Source: Glaciecola sp. UBA983
GTDB taxonomy: Bacteria > Pseudomonadota > Gammaproteobacteria > Enterobacterales > Alteromonadaceae
Reading direction: 5' to 3'
DNA: 64,000 bases
Assembly: GCA_002292215.1 (NCBI GenBank)
Contig: DBBN01000126.1
Coordinates: 38,061-102,060 of the forward strand
Below the pieces are notes generated by a model. That model worked only from the letters and a program-made list of their open reading frames with translations, ran no database searches and was not told where the DNA came from. The position numbers and the translations under genes were made by a program. This document shows, one piece after another, positions 1 through 9,146 of the stretch; position 1 is the first letter of the stretch; each line of letters opens with the position of its first letter.

Positions 1-300
1 ATTGATGTGTATTGGTCTAAAAATGGCCATGATGCAGTGTTTAAAGTCGTAGATAATGGTGATGGTATTGATGATAAGCATCTGTTGCGTTTAACTGAAC
101 GTTTTTATCGAGTGGACAAAGCGCGTTCTCGCAAAACTGGTGGTTCCGGCTTAGGCTTATCTATCGTTAAACATGTATTAAATCACCATAACTCATTATT
201 AGAAATACGAAGTATTGTTGGACAAGGCAGTGAGTTTTCGTTTAGTTTAGGCTATGAATTAATTCCTACAGAGTCGTCTAAAACGGACCATGCTAAGTAA
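1..300 (+). CDS. phoR: Phosphate regulon sensor kinase PhoR, C-terminal end (partial)
   Basis: Only the last 99 codons of a sensor histidine kinase are present; the reading frame is open from base 1, so the gene starts outside the window. The ATP-binding domain is recognisable: a G1 box DNGDGID (about residues 17-23 of the fragment), an F box FYRVDKAR, and a G2 box [14 protein letters not shown]. The [17 protein letters not shown] spacing is characteristic of PhoR. PhoR autophosphorylates and passes phosphate to PhoB under phosphate limitation. The following PstS-like gene overlaps its 3' end by 11 bases, and two PhoB-type promoters lie downstream, which supports the PhoR assignment. The phoB gene would be expected just upstream. 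Confidence 0.85.
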   Translation: MDVYWSKNGHDAVFKVVDNGDGIDDKHLLRLTERFYRVDKARSRKTGGSGLGLSIVKHVLNHHNSLLEIRSIVGQGSEFSFSLGYELIPTESSKTDHAK

Positions 301-1348
301 ACGATTACCCCATTTTTTGAAAGTTGTGCTCATTGTAATTGCTAGTACAGCATTACCTTGTTGGTCCGAGGAATCTCCAAAAGAAGCACCTCAAACAAAC
401 GCACTTAAGACAGAGCTGCTTCAACCTATAGTCCTACCAGCAAAGGGTATTGTTGGTAACATGTCTTCCATTGGCTCCGATACATTAGCGAGTTTAATGA
501 CAGTGTGGTCGGCTGAATTTAATCGTATTTACCCTCATGCCAAAATCCAAATCCAAACGACAGGCTCATCTGCTGCCCCCATTGCTATTACGGCAGGTAC
601 AGCTTCAGTAGGACCTATGTCACGGCCATTAAAACCCTCAGAACGACAATCCTTTATTAATAAATATGGTTATGAGCCATTGATGATAACCGTGGCGATT
701 GATGCGATTGGTGTGTTTGTGAAAGACACTAATCCATTGACGTCGATAACGCTAGCGCAATTAGATGGCTTGTATAGTGCCACTCGCTATTGTTCGCCAC
801 GTCGGGCTATCGATAATTGGGCGGAGTTATTAACTCATGAAGAATATAATCAAGCTGAGTTTTCCAATATTGCTAGATTTCCTGTGAGACTATATGGGCG
901 AAATTCTGCATCAGGTACGTATATTTTCTTCAAACAACATGCATTATGTAATGGCGATTACAAAGCACAAGTGCAACAATTACCGAGTTCATCATCGATC
1001 ATTCAAACTGTTGCCAATGGTCTCGGTGCGATGGGTTATGCCTCTGTTGGGTATCAGTCTTCTGGTGTAAAAGCCTTAGCGATAGCAAGGTCGTCGATAG
1101 AGCCTGCCTATGAGGTCAATGCTCATAATGTGCAAACTGGGCAGTACCCTTTAGCGCGAGGTTTATTTTTAATGATCAATCAACAGCCTGGTAAGCCTTT
1201 CTCTCCCGTGTTAGCCGAATTTCTCAAATTTGTTTTATCTGACTATGGCCAGCTTATTGTGGTTCAAGAAGGATACTTTCCGATTGCAGGATCTCAGCAA
1301 CAAGCTCAATTAAACACCTTGTTTGATGCGGCTAAACCCACTCAATAA
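290..1348 (+). CDS. PstS-like periplasmic phosphate-binding protein
   Basis: A 352-residue protein with an N-terminal signal peptide (basic start, hydrophobic stretch about 10-24, cleavage likely near CWS-EE). The body matches the PBP-like/PstS fold: [17 protein letters not shown] followed by [24 protein letters not shown], where the TGSS and MSR segments are the usual oxyanion-binding loops, and later GRNSASGTY, the third phosphate-contacting loop. PstS family proteins bind orthophosphate in the periplasm. The ATG lies inside the end of phoR (11-base overlap), so the two are translationally coupled. No pstCAB genes follow, so it is not the component of a complete local ABC importer. It could act as a phosphate sensor/scavenger or serve the adjacent TonB system; that is inference. 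Confidence 0.82.
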   Translation: MLSKRLPHFLKVVLIVIASTALPCWSEESPKEAPQTNALKTELLQPIVLPAKGIVGNMSSIGSDTLASLMTVWSAEFNRIYPHAKIQIQTTGSSAAPIAITAGTASVGPMSRPLKPSERQSFINKYGYEPLMITVAIDAIGVFVKDTNPLTSITLAQLDGLYSATRYCSPRRAIDNWAELLTHEEYNQAEFSNIARFPVRLYGRNSASGTYIFFKQHALCNGDYKAQVQQLPSSSSIIQTVANGLGAMGYASVGYQSSGVKALAIARSSIEPAYEVNAHNVQTGQYPLARGLFLMINQQPGKPFSPVLAEFLKFVLSDYGQLIVVQEGYFPIAGSQQQAQLNTLFDAAKPTQ

Positions 1349-1371
1349 AAAGTCATCTCCACCCCCTAACT

Positions 1372-1430
1372 ATGAATGTTTTATGACAATTTCTATATGT
1401 AACATTTTTGTCATTATTGGTGAGTAATAT
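1372..1430 (+). promoter_or_regulatory. Candidate PhoB-dependent promoter (Pho box and -10)
   Basis: Two 7-base units, ATGTAAC (1397-1403) and TTGTCAT (1408-1414), are spaced 11 bp apart as in a Pho box (consensus CTGTCAT-N4-CTGTCAT). A TAATAT -10 element starts at 1425, leaving the 10-base gap typical of PhoB-activated promoters. A second pair in the opposite orientation, TTGTCAT-AAAA-CATTCAT, occupies 1372-1389. The element lies 46 bases upstream of the lipoprotein start and directly follows phoR and the PstS-like gene. Confidence 0.5.
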
Positions 1431-1475
1431 TTGCTTAACTTTTACATCAAAACTTAAATTTCATAGGAAATACAC

Positions 1476-3053
1476 ATGCGTTTAAATGATTTATTTAAAG
1501 TCACTGCGATTGCTGGTGCGCTTACTCTTGCTGCTTGTGGCGGTGATATCAATATTACTCCAACAGTGAATGACAACAGCGTAGATAACAGCCAGTCTAA
1601 CTCAAATAATGTGACTGAAACTGCTGCCCCAGTAGTTGCAGACGTTGCATGCGCATCTTATACCGATGCACGTGGACTAAACGAAGGCACGAAAACGGGT
1701 GAAGATTGCGTATACAGTACCTCGTTTGCTAGTGCGACAGTTGAAATCGAATCAAACATTACTTTACGTGCGTTACCTAATGACGGTATTCATGTATTTG
1801 AAGGTGCATTACAAATTGGTAAGGATGTTACCACTGATGGCACAACTGTCGTTGTTCCAACAACCAATCCAACACTTACTGTCGAACCAGGTACAACGGT
1901 AACCTTTACTTCTGGTGAGGCAATTGTGCGTATCGCTCGTGGTGCTAAAATTCAAGCGGTTGGTACTGCTGCTGCACCTATAACCTTTACGTCAGCCAAA
2001 GCATATGACCGTTATGACTTAGCTAACGAAGGAGCTAAATATGCTGATTGGGGTGGTATTATTATCAACGGCCAAGCCATAACTGACCAGTGTGATGACG
2101 CTGCTCGTGCCGCCAATACATGTAATATTCAATCGGAAGGTATCGCGTCTAACTTTGGCGGTAGCGATAACACTGACAGTTCTGGTGCAATTAAATTCAC
2201 TAAAATTTGGTACGCAGGTTCAGGTCCTAGAACCGGTGGCTCAGGTGATGATCTTAACTCGCTGACATTAAATGCAGTCGGTAACGGTACAGCTATTGAC
2301 TACATCCACATTCACCAGGGTTATGATGATGGTATCGAAATCTTCGGTGGCGACGTTTGGTTCTCGCACGTTGTTGTGACTGACACACAAGATGATTCAT
2401 TTGATTTTGATGCCGGTTGGCAAGGTGGTGCACAATTTTTATTCGTACAACATGGTACTGCCGATGGTGCAAACATGGGGAACGGTGGTTTTGAGCAAGA
2501 TGGTAAAAAATCAGGTGGTTCAGCTGTCACCGCAGCAGATATTGCTAACGTAACCATCAAAGCTACAGGTCTTCCTTCTGTTCGTGATGAAGATGATTCG
2601 GTACCAATGAAGTTTGATGATGAGTACACAGCTGAGTTTTATAACGTTGTTATTACTAAAGCCGCTGCGGACAATGCATGCTTAAACTTCTCATCTGATG
2701 GTCAGAAAAAAGCAGATTTGATCACCTTAAACAACTCAGTTATTGCCTGTGACACATTATCTAATCCAGTGACATTTGGTGATACTGCCCCTGCTGCACT
2801 GCAAGGCACGGCAGTCGCTGATTGGTTGGCAGCAACATCTGAAGTCGTCGCTGATGAAACGGTTGGACTTCTAGCTGCTAACGGTATCAATACGGATATG
2901 ACGAATATCACAGTGACGCCTGAGACTGATTTAGCCAGTAAAGATGCACGTTTTGTTGACGCTGACTTCATCGGTGCGGTAGCTGCGGATGATGCATCTT
3001 CGGCATGGTATAACTGGGTTGTCGCAGCTGTTGCAGCGGCCAACGCAGACTAA
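1476..3053 (+). CDS. Beta-helix-type lipoprotein next to TonB receptor
   Basis: A 525-residue lipoprotein: MRLNDLFKVTAIAGALTLAAC gives a clear lipobox (LAAC, Cys21). An acidic, Asn/Ser-rich linker follows (about 22-55). The remainder is rich in short beta-strand repeats with DWGGIIINGQA, SEGIASNFGG and IHQGYDDGIEIFGGDVWFSHVVV, which resemble a right-handed parallel beta-helix with a Gly/Asp-rich face. Four Cys in two spaced pairs could form disulphides. It sits directly upstream of a TonB-dependent receptor and behind a Pho-box promoter, so a surface or outer-membrane role in binding a phosphorus-containing substrate for that receptor is plausible. I do not know a characterised function for the family. 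Confidence 0.7.
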   Translation: MRLNDLFKVTAIAGALTLAACGGDINITPTVNDNSVDNSQSNSNNVTETAAPVVADVACASYTDARGLNEGTKTGEDCVYSTSFASATVEIESNITLRALPNDGIHVFEGALQIGKDVTTDGTTVVVPTTNPTLTVEPGTTVTFTSGEAIVRIARGAKIQAVGTAAAPITFTSAKAYDRYDLANEGAKYADWGGIIINGQAITDQCDDAARAANTCNIQSEGIASNFGGSDNTDSSGAIKFTKIWYAGSGPRTGGSGDDLNSLTLNAVGNGTAIDYIHIHQGYDDGIEIFGGDVWFSHVVVTDTQDDSFDFDAGWQGGAQFLFVQHGTADGANMGNGGFEQDGKKSGGSAVTAADIANVTIKATGLPSVRDEDDSVPMKFDDEYTAEFYNVVITKAAADNACLNFSSDGQKKADLITLNNSVIACDTLSNPVTFGDTAPAALQGTAVADWLAATSEVVADETVGLLAANGINTDMTNITVTPETDLASKDARFVDADFIGAVAADDASSAWYNWVVAAVAAANAD

Positions 3054-3086
3054 TTAAGCCTCTTAGCTTAATTAAGTCATTAAATT

Positions 3087-3124
3087 GGGCGCAGTCTAAT
3101 TCAAAAATTAGTCGCGCCCTTTTT
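3087..3124 (+). terminator. Rho-independent terminator after lipoprotein gene
   Basis: GGGCGC and CTAAT arms pair with ATTAG and GCGCCC across a short internal loop, followed by a run of T (TTTTTT). It ends only about 20 bases before the receptor start, so it may act as a partial attenuator between the two genes. Confidence 0.65.
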
Positions 3125-3144
3125 GTTAATTCTTAGGAAAGATT

Positions 3145-5823
3145 ATGAAAACACACCACAATCTCCACAAATTATCCCTAGCAGTATGTGTTGCGATCCT
3201 AGGTACCTCCTCGTTGGCTATGGCTCAACAAGATGAAGATGCAGTGATTGAAGAAGTGGTTGCCACCGGTTCACGTCTTCAAGGTAGTGCGACGGCAGTG
3301 ATTGAAGAACGTAAAAATCAAGCATTTGTTGCTGATATATTAGGTGCTGAACAGATTTCACGAACCGGTGATAGTGATGCGGCCTCTGCACTTCGCCGTG
3401 TAACAGGATTGACCTTAGTTGATGGTAAGTTTATTTATGTCCGTGGTTTAGGGCAGCGCTATTCATCAGCTCGGTTAAATGGAGCGAATGTCCCTAGCCC
3501 TGATTTAAGTCGAAACGTCGTACCATTAGATATTTTCCCTGCATCAATCATCGAAAGTATGGCGGTACAAAAAGCTTACTCACCGAATATGCCTGCCGCA
3601 TTTGGTGGCGGAAATATCGATATTCGTACCACTTCAGTACCTAATGGGTTTACTTCAGGTTTAGAAGTGTCGGGTGGGATCAATACCGCAACTTCTGATG
3701 TGTTTGATTACAATCGTGATGAATCAGCATTATCAACCACCATGCAAGATGCAATTGGCAATTATAGAGGGATTTTCTCATTAGCCAATATTGCACGTTT
3801 GAATGGATTCTCCGGTGAGACCGCTGGCACAGACGCCATTGCCGTTAATAATGGATTATTAGCCTCATTACCGCGTGATTATGCCATTACTGAAAAATCA
3901 GCTAAGCCTAATTATGGTGTGAAATTTCATATTGGTAATGCGTTTGATGAAGATGTGTTTGGTGGTAAATTTGGCGTATTATTGTCAGTCAATTATGACA
4001 ACAGATCTAGCTCAACGGATAAATCCACCGCGGTAATCGCACAAGATCCACAAGCTAACTGTGTCACGGATATTATGGCGGCAGAAGATGTGGCCTTATC
4101 GTGTTACAACACGTTCAAGGATGTGACAACCACCACGTTAAATGAGCGCTTAAATAGCTATGTCAATGTCGGCTATAAATTAGATGCGCATTCGGTGTCT
4201 TACACTAATATTCAATTAGCAGATAATGAAGATACTATTGATGTGTCAGTGCAACAATCACCAGCAGGCTCAAGTATTTTTTCTATCTTAGGCAATGGAC
4301 TCGCTAATCGTTTTCACGAGTTCAGATATGAGGAACGTGAGCTGAGTATTAATCAATTTATAGGTCAACATACGTTCAAAGAACTGAATAACTTGGGGCT
4401 AGATTGGCAATACACTCGTTCACAAGCGAAGACGGATATCCCTGGTTCGGCTAAGTTTGGTTTCTTAGATCGCTATACTGATGCAACCCGAACCGAATCA
4501 AATATTACGGGTGATGATAACCGCGTGATATATGAGTTCACTAATATGGATGATCGTCTCGACTCATATGGCGGTAATCTGTCTTATATGGTGTTTACTG
4601 CTGATTATGAAATTGAATTTAAAGCGGGTTATGATTTTACCGACCGAGCTCGGTATTACACCACTTCAGGTTTTAGTGTCTCGAATGACTCAGGCAGTGC
4701 CATTACTATCAACGATTCTGGTAGTAATTTTTTAGCTGATTCTGGTTATCTGATGGGAGATTTTATTACTAACAACGATGTATTAGTTGATTTTAATGAA
4801 CCACTTGCACCTAATGCAGATGATTATTTGGCAGCTCAGCAAATTGATGCTGGCTACGGTATGGTCGATGTCATTATTGGTGGTGAGTACCGCATTTCAG
4901 GTGGATTGCGTTGGGAAAATTTCCAACAAGTCGCGATTGGTACATCCAGTATTATTTTTACACAAGATGATTTGAATGTATTTTATGACCCTGCCAAGGT
5001 GCAAGAGTCGACCATCAATGAGGATGATGTCTATGGCTCACTGGCTTTTACCTATATTGGTGGCTCTGATTATCAAGTTCGAGCTAGTTATGGTGAGACG
5101 ATTGTTCGTCCTGATTTACGAGAGGTTGTGCCTGTATTTTACTTTGATCCACTTACTGATATTCGCACCAACGGTAATTCAAACTTAACTTCTAGTAATA
5201 TCAAAAACTACGATCTGCGTTATGAGTATTATGGTGATGTGGGTAATAATTTATCGGTCGGTTTATTTTATAAAGATATCACAGCACCGATTGAAACCGT
5301 GTTGCAAGCAGGTGATGAAGATTATGCAGCCTACTTTATTAACTCTGATGATGCGACGTTGATTGGTGTTGAGACTGAGTGGTTATATGGGCTTGATGAT
5401 GTGGTGAAAGGTGTATTTACCTCTGGTAATATCACTATCAGCGAATCAGAAGTCAGTATTGATGCTGCTCGTGCTGGTAACTTAACGAATACAACGCGTC
5501 CACTTACGGGGCACTCTAAGTATGTTGTTAACTTGCAGTTAAATTATGATTCAGATAATGGCGAACACAGTGCTTCATTGGTATATAACGTGTTTGGAGA
5601 GCGAATTACCGCAGCAGGGATTGAAGGGCGTGGTGATGCACTTGAACAACCATTCCATTCTTTGGATGTTGTCTATAGCTACTATCCGGATTTTAATTCT
5701 CAAATCAAAGTGAAAGTGCAAAACTTATTGGGACAAGATCAAGAAGTGACACAATCGGATATCGCAGTGCGAACTCGTGAAGTAGGAACCGGTATTAGTG
5801 TGGCTTACAAGTACGACTTTTAA
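3145..5823 (+). CDS. TonB-dependent outer-membrane receptor
   Basis: An 892-residue protein with a signal peptide (cleavage near AMA-QQ, residue 28). A TonB-box-like EEVVATGSR (about 35-43) is followed by a plug domain with DAASALRRVTGLTLVDGKFIYVRG and LGQRYSSARLNGANVPSP, then DIFPASIIESMAVQKAYSPNMPAAFGGG, the usual end of the plug. The rest is a beta-barrel ending in YKYDF with a terminal Phe, the outer-membrane insertion signal. Such receptors import scarce substrates using energy from TonB/ExbB/ExbD, all of which are encoded immediately downstream. The substrate cannot be read from sequence. Context with phoR, a PstS-like protein and Pho boxes suggests phosphate or a phosphorus compound. 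Confidence 0.9.
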   Translation: MKTHHNLHKLSLAVCVAILGTSSLAMAQQDEDAVIEEVVATGSRLQGSATAVIEERKNQAFVADILGAEQISRTGDSDAASALRRVTGLTLVDGKFIYVRGLGQRYSSARLNGANVPSPDLSRNVVPLDIFPASIIESMAVQKAYSPNMPAAFGGGNIDIRTTSVPNGFTSGLEVSGGINTATSDVFDYNRDESALSTTMQDAIGNYRGIFSLANIARLNGFSGETAGTDAIAVNNGLLASLPRDYAITEKSAKPNYGVKFHIGNAFDEDVFGGKFGVLLSVNYDNRSSSTDKSTAVIAQDPQANCVTDIMAAEDVALSCYNTFKDVTTTTLNERLNSYVNVGYKLDAHSVSYTNIQLADNEDTIDVSVQQSPAGSSIFSILGNGLANRFHEFRYEERELSINQFIGQHTFKELNNLGLDWQYTRSQAKTDIPGSAKFGFLDRYTDATRTESNITGDDNRVIYEFTNMDDRLDSYGGNLSYMVFTADYEIEFKAGYDFTDRARYYTTSGFSVSNDSGSAITINDSGSNFLADSGYLMGDFITNNDVLVDFNEPLAPNADDYLAAQQIDAGYGMVDVIIGGEYRISGGLRWENFQQVAIGTSSIIFTQDDLNVFYDPAKVQESTINEDDVYGSLAFTYIGGSDYQVRASYGETIVRPDLREVVPVFYFDPLTDIRTNGNSNLTSSNIKNYDLRYEYYGDVGNNLSVGLFYKDITAPIETVLQAGDEDYAAYFINSDDATLIGVETEWLYGLDDVVKGVFTSGNITISESEVSIDAARAGNLTNTTRPLTGHSKYVVNLQLNYDSDNGEHSASLVYNVFGERITAAGIEGRGDALEQPFHSLDVVYSYYPDFNSQIKVKVQNLLGQDQEVTQSDIAVRTREVGTGISVAYKYDF

Positions 5824-5852
5824 TAGTCCTTAACCTTAACTATTAATATTAC

Positions 5853-5876
5853 AAAGAGGCTTCGGCCTCTTTTTTT
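5853..5876 (+). terminator. Rho-independent terminator after TonB receptor
   Basis: Perfect stem AAAGAGGC / GCCTCTTT with a TTCG tetraloop followed by a T run; located 30 bases after the receptor stop. Confidence 0.9.
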
Positions 5877-5917
5877 GTGAATTCCACGCTATATGACACT
5901 TTTGTGAAGTCTGCGCT

Positions 5918-5962
5918 TTGTCACTGATTGGTAATATAACTGTCATATACATTCTTTATCAT
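5918..5962 (+). promoter_or_regulatory. Candidate PhoB-dependent promoter for the TonB motor operon
   Basis: Three 11-bp-spaced units, TTGTCAC (5918-5924), TGGTAAT (5929-5935) and CTGTCAT (5940-5946), form a Pho-box series; the third is an exact match to the CTGTCAT consensus. A TATCAT -10 element starts at 5957, exactly 10 bases after the last unit. The first gene of the operon begins 58 bases further on. Confidence 0.55.
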
Positions 5963-6020
5963 TTGCTCAGTAAAAAAAGCTGCCTATAAAGGCAAATTTC
6001 ACAATAATAGGTCTTCATAT

Positions 6021-6788
6021 ATGAAACGCGTAAGCTCTCTCATACTGATCTTATTGAGCGCACTGGTGGTCACTACCAATAGTTACGCTCAAGAAGATAA
6101 CACGGTAAAACAAGTGGTTGATAATGCAGCATTGATAAATCAAGCCGCAGCTAATTCACAACTCAAAATTAATAAGATTGCGGATCAAATAGATAGCAAA
6201 TTACAACAATTCAAAGCCTTAAATAAAGAAATTGAAGGCTTGAATGTCTATAACGCGCAATTGCAAAAACAAATTAATTTCCAGAATCAAGAAATGGCAG
6301 ATTTAAATGCCGCGATTGATGAAGTGAGTGTCATTGAACGTCAAATTACGCCATTAATGATGAATATGATTGATGGATTAGCGCAGTTTGTCACCTTAGA
6401 TGTTCCTTTCCTTCCCGAAGAACGCAACCAAAGAGTGACTGATCTACGTGCCATGATGGATCGCGCTGATGTCGCTCCTTCTGAGAAGTTTCGCCGAGTA
6501 ATGGAAGCCTTCCAAGTAGAAATGGATTACGGACGCACCTTAGAAGCCTATCAAGGATTGCATGTGATTGATGGTCAAGAACGTGATGTGGATTTTTTAC
6601 GTTTAGGTCGGACTGCGTTGATTTTTCAAACGCGTGACGCGGCTCGTCAAGGAGTGTGGAATAAACAAACTCGTCAATGGGAAGAGTTAGATTCAAGCTA
6701 CCGCCCCCAGGTTACCAAAGGGTTACGAATGGCTAAAAAGCAACTTGCCCCAGACTTATTAATGCTACCTGTAGCGATTACCGACTAA
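6021..6788 (+). CDS. DUF3450 periplasmic coiled-coil protein
   Basis: A 255-residue protein with a signal peptide (cleavage after SYA-QE, about 24). Residues 30-115 are rich in heptad Leu/Ile/Gln and should form a coiled coil. The motif DVPFLPEERNQRVTDLRAMMDRADV followed by EKFRRVMEAFQVEMDYGRTLEAY is the hallmark of DUF3450. Proteins of this family are regularly encoded first in operons with long ExbB-like proteins, ExbB, ExbD, TonB and a TPR protein, and are presumed accessory parts of that TonB motor in the periplasm. Four bases separate it from the next gene. Its exact role is unknown. Confidence 0.85.
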   Translation: MKRVSSLILILLSALVVTTNSYAQEDNTVKQVVDNAALINQAAANSQLKINKIADQIDSKLQQFKALNKEIEGLNVYNAQLQKQINFQNQEMADLNAAIDEVSVIERQITPLMMNMIDGLAQFVTLDVPFLPEERNQRVTDLRAMMDRADVAPSEKFRRVMEAFQVEMDYGRTLEAYQGLHVIDGQERDVDFLRLGRTALIFQTRDAARQGVWNKQTRQWEELDSSYRPQVTKGLRMAKKQLAPDLLMLPVAITD

Positions 6789-6792
6789 GAGC

Positions 6793-8163
6793 ATGAAAAT
6801 GAAAAAATTATTTACTCCTATCATTGCGCTCATATGTGCCACTCTGTTTAGTGTTGGTGTACATGCAGCAAACGAGCGCGCGTTAGATTTAGATGCGCTA
6901 TTAAAGCAACTTGAACAAGGTCAGTTTGCCCAAAAGCAAGAAAATGCTCAACGCGAAAAAGAGTTTGTTGCACAACGAACACAACAAGATAACGTATTAC
7001 GCGATACCACGACACAACGCGATAATGCATTAGATTTGTCAGAAAAATTAGAAACACAATTTGAAGAAAATGAATTCAAATTAGCGGATTTGAACGAGGC
7101 GTTAACCAACCGTTTAGGTTCATTAAAAGAATTGTTTGGTGTGTTACAGCAAGTATCGGGTGATACCAAAAACAAATTTTATAACTCGGTGGTATCGGCA
7201 CAAATTCCAGGTCGTTCAGAATTTTTAGATAGCATGGCTCAAGATATGGGCAAATCCTCTAAACTTGCTTCAATCACTGAAATTGAACGTGTGTGGTTTG
7301 AAATCCAACGTGAAATGACCGAAGCGGGTAAAGTGACTAAGTTTACGACATCAGTAGTCGAAGCCAGTGGTAATAAAGTCGATAAAGAAGTGGTTCGAGT
7401 CGGTCCATTTGCACTGATTGCTGATGGTAAATACTTAGAATACAACGGTGTAACAGGTACGGTATCAGAATTAATTCGTCAACCGGCTGCACGCTTTGGT
7501 TCTTCGGTCGCAGATTTACAAAACTCCAATGGTGAATTAGTACAATTTGGAATTGATCCTACAGGCGGTTCGATTTTGGGTTTATTAGTACAAGCTCCAA
7601 ATCTAAAAGAACGCATAGAACAAGGTGGTTTGGTGGGTTATATCATCTTAATTGTCGGCGCGATTGGTTTGTTATTAGCACTTGAGCGTTTAGTGTCATT
7701 ATTCATCATTAAAACAAAAGTCGACAAGCAACTTAAATCTGACAAATTCAGTGATAGCAATCCTTTGGGTCGTATTATGAAAGTCAAAGAAACTTACCCA
7801 TCAGCGGATACTGAAGCACTGGAATTACATCTTACTGAAGCTATTTTAGGTGAAGTGCCCAAACTCGGCCGTAACTTAACGATTATCAAGATTATCTCGG
7901 TAGTGGCGCCACTGATGGGTCTATTAGGTACCGTCACAGGGATGATCAATACGTTCCAAGCTATCACGCTTTTTGGTACTGGTGATCCTAAACTGATGGC
8001 CGGTGGTATCTCGACAGCATTAGTAACAACAGTACTCGGTTTAGTGGTGGCGATCCCCATGACATTATTGTACGCGATACTTAATACCCGTAGTAAAAAC
8101 ATCGTATTTATCCTGCAAGAGCAAGCTGCAGGTGTTATTGCAGAGCGTTCAGAACGAGGCTAA
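6793..8163 (+). CDS. MotA/TolQ/ExbB proton channel family protein with long periplasmic N-terminus
   Basis: A 456-residue protein with a signal peptide (cleavage near VHA-AN, 25), a Gln/Glu-rich coiled-coil region (about 30-100), a periplasmic domain to about 270, then a membrane domain: GGLVGYIILIVGAIGLLLALERLVSL (about 275-302), and two helices in the C-terminal 110 residues around ISVVAPLMGLLGTVTGMINTF and GGISTALVTTVLGLVVAIPMTLLYA. These are the conserved MotA/TolQ/ExbB core. It is the larger of two ExbB-type proteins in this operon; the extended periplasmic part distinguishes it from ordinary ExbB and may contact the DUF3450 protein. It is proposed to contribute to the proton channel that energises TonB. 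Confidence 0.88.
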   Translation: MKMKKLFTPIIALICATLFSVGVHAANERALDLDALLKQLEQGQFAQKQENAQREKEFVAQRTQQDNVLRDTTTQRDNALDLSEKLETQFEENEFKLADLNEALTNRLGSLKELFGVLQQVSGDTKNKFYNSVVSAQIPGRSEFLDSMAQDMGKSSKLASITEIERVWFEIQREMTEAGKVTKFTTSVVEASGNKVDKEVVRVGPFALIADGKYLEYNGVTGTVSELIRQPAARFGSSVADLQNSNGELVQFGIDPTGGSILGLLVQAPNLKERIEQGGLVGYIILIVGAIGLLLALERLVSLFIIKTKVDKQLKSDKFSDSNPLGRIMKVKETYPSADTEALELHLTEAILGEVPKLGRNLTIIKIISVVAPLMGLLGTVTGMINTFQAITLFGTGDPKLMAGGISTALVTTVLGLVVAIPMTLLYAILNTRSKNIVFILQEQAAGVIAERSERG

Positions 8164-8166
8164 ATC

Positions 8167-8715
8167 ATGATTGAGTTTTTTGAAGCCATTCGCGACTTTA
8201 CAGAAACTGGTGGCCAAGTACTCTTGGTCATCGGGTTCTTGATCTTCGTGATGTGGATGCTCATTCTAGAACGTGTGTTATATGTGTTTGTGTCACACAA
8301 AGACAACAAACGCAGCGTCTTGGAAGGGTGGCATGCTCGTGATGATAAATCATCATGGAACGCGGAACAAATCCGCCAAAAAGCCATTTCACGTTTAATT
8401 TTGAATCTCAATGGCAGTATTCCGGTTATCCAGGCCTTGGTGGCCTTGTGTCCATTATTAGGATTGATGGGAACGGTTACTGGAATGATTGAGGTCTTTG
8501 ATGTGATGGCGATATCGGGTTCAGGAAATGCACGTTCAATGGCCGCTGGCGTGTCGAAAGCAACGATACCCACCATGGCTGGAATGGTGGGCGCATTATC
8601 TGGGGTCTTTGCTTCGACGTGGTTAACCCGAATTGTGAAAACTGAACGCATGCACTTAGAAGATGCAATCCAAATTGAACGTCCTACCACACAGGCTGAA
8701 TCAGCTGCGCAGTGA
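8167..8715 (+). CDS. exbB: ExbB proton channel protein
   Basis: A 182-residue inner-membrane protein of the normal short ExbB type. Three transmembrane helices are visible: about 15-37 (VLLVIGFLIFVMWMLILERVL), about 90-115 and about 130-152. The core signature ALVALCPLLGLMGTVTGMIEVF and the SMAAGVSKATIPTMAGMVGALSG segment match TolQ/ExbB. It starts three bases after the preceding gene and is followed by exbD, so it should pair with that ExbD to form the proton-driven stator of this TonB system. Confidence 0.9.
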   Translation: MIEFFEAIRDFTETGGQVLLVIGFLIFVMWMLILERVLYVFVSHKDNKRSVLEGWHARDDKSSWNAEQIRQKAISRLILNLNGSIPVIQALVALCPLLGLMGTVTGMIEVFDVMAISGSGNARSMAAGVSKATIPTMAGMVGALSGVFASTWLTRIVKTERMHLEDAIQIERPTTQAESAAQ

Positions 8716-8734
8716 TGATTAAAAAGGTAAGAAT

Positions 8735-9142
8735 ATGAAACAACATTTTCAAAATTTAATGGATGAAGAAGAAGCGACAATTGATATGACGCCAATGCTT
8801 GATGTGGTATTTATCATGCTGATCTTCTTTATCGTCACCGCTTCATTTGTCAAAGAAGCAGGTATCGATGTAAACCGGCCTGATGCAGCTACGGCAGTCA
8901 AAAAAGACCGCGCGAATATTTTAATCGCGATTAGCGAAACCGGTGAAATTTGGATCAACAAGCGTCGCATCGATGCGCGTGCCGTACAAGCCAACATCGA
9001 GCGACTGCATGCCGAAAATCCGCAAGGGACCGTGGTGATCCAAGCTGATAAAAAAGCGACCACTGAGGTCTTGATTAAAGTCATGGATGCATCTCGCTCA
9101 GCGGGTGTATACGACGTTTCAATCGCCGCGCAAGAGCCATAA
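8735..9142 (+). CDS. exbD: ExbD biopolymer transport protein
   Basis: A 135-residue protein with one N-terminal transmembrane helix. The sequence IDMTPMLDVVFIMLIFFIVTASF (about 15-37) contains the essential membrane Asp in MLDVVFIMLIFF that carries protons in ExbD/TolR. The periplasmic part ends in VLIKVMDASRSAGVYDVSIAAQ, the typical C-terminal ExbD motif. A GGTAAG-like ribosome-binding site precedes the ATG. It works with the ExbB protein encoded 19 bases upstream and the TonB protein encoded 4 bases downstream. Confidence 0.92.
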   Translation: MKQHFQNLMDEEEATIDMTPMLDVVFIMLIFFIVTASFVKEAGIDVNRPDAATAVKKDRANILIAISETGEIWINKRRIDARAVQANIERLHAENPQGTVVIQADKKATTEVLIKVMDASRSAGVYDVSIAAQEP

Positions 9143-9146
9143 ACTG

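Noticed and set aside
8160-8795. 211-codon minus-strand ORF opposite exbB
   Set aside because: It lies wholly over exbB and the start of exbD, which have clear family motifs. The antisense frame has no recognisable domain and no ribosome-binding site.
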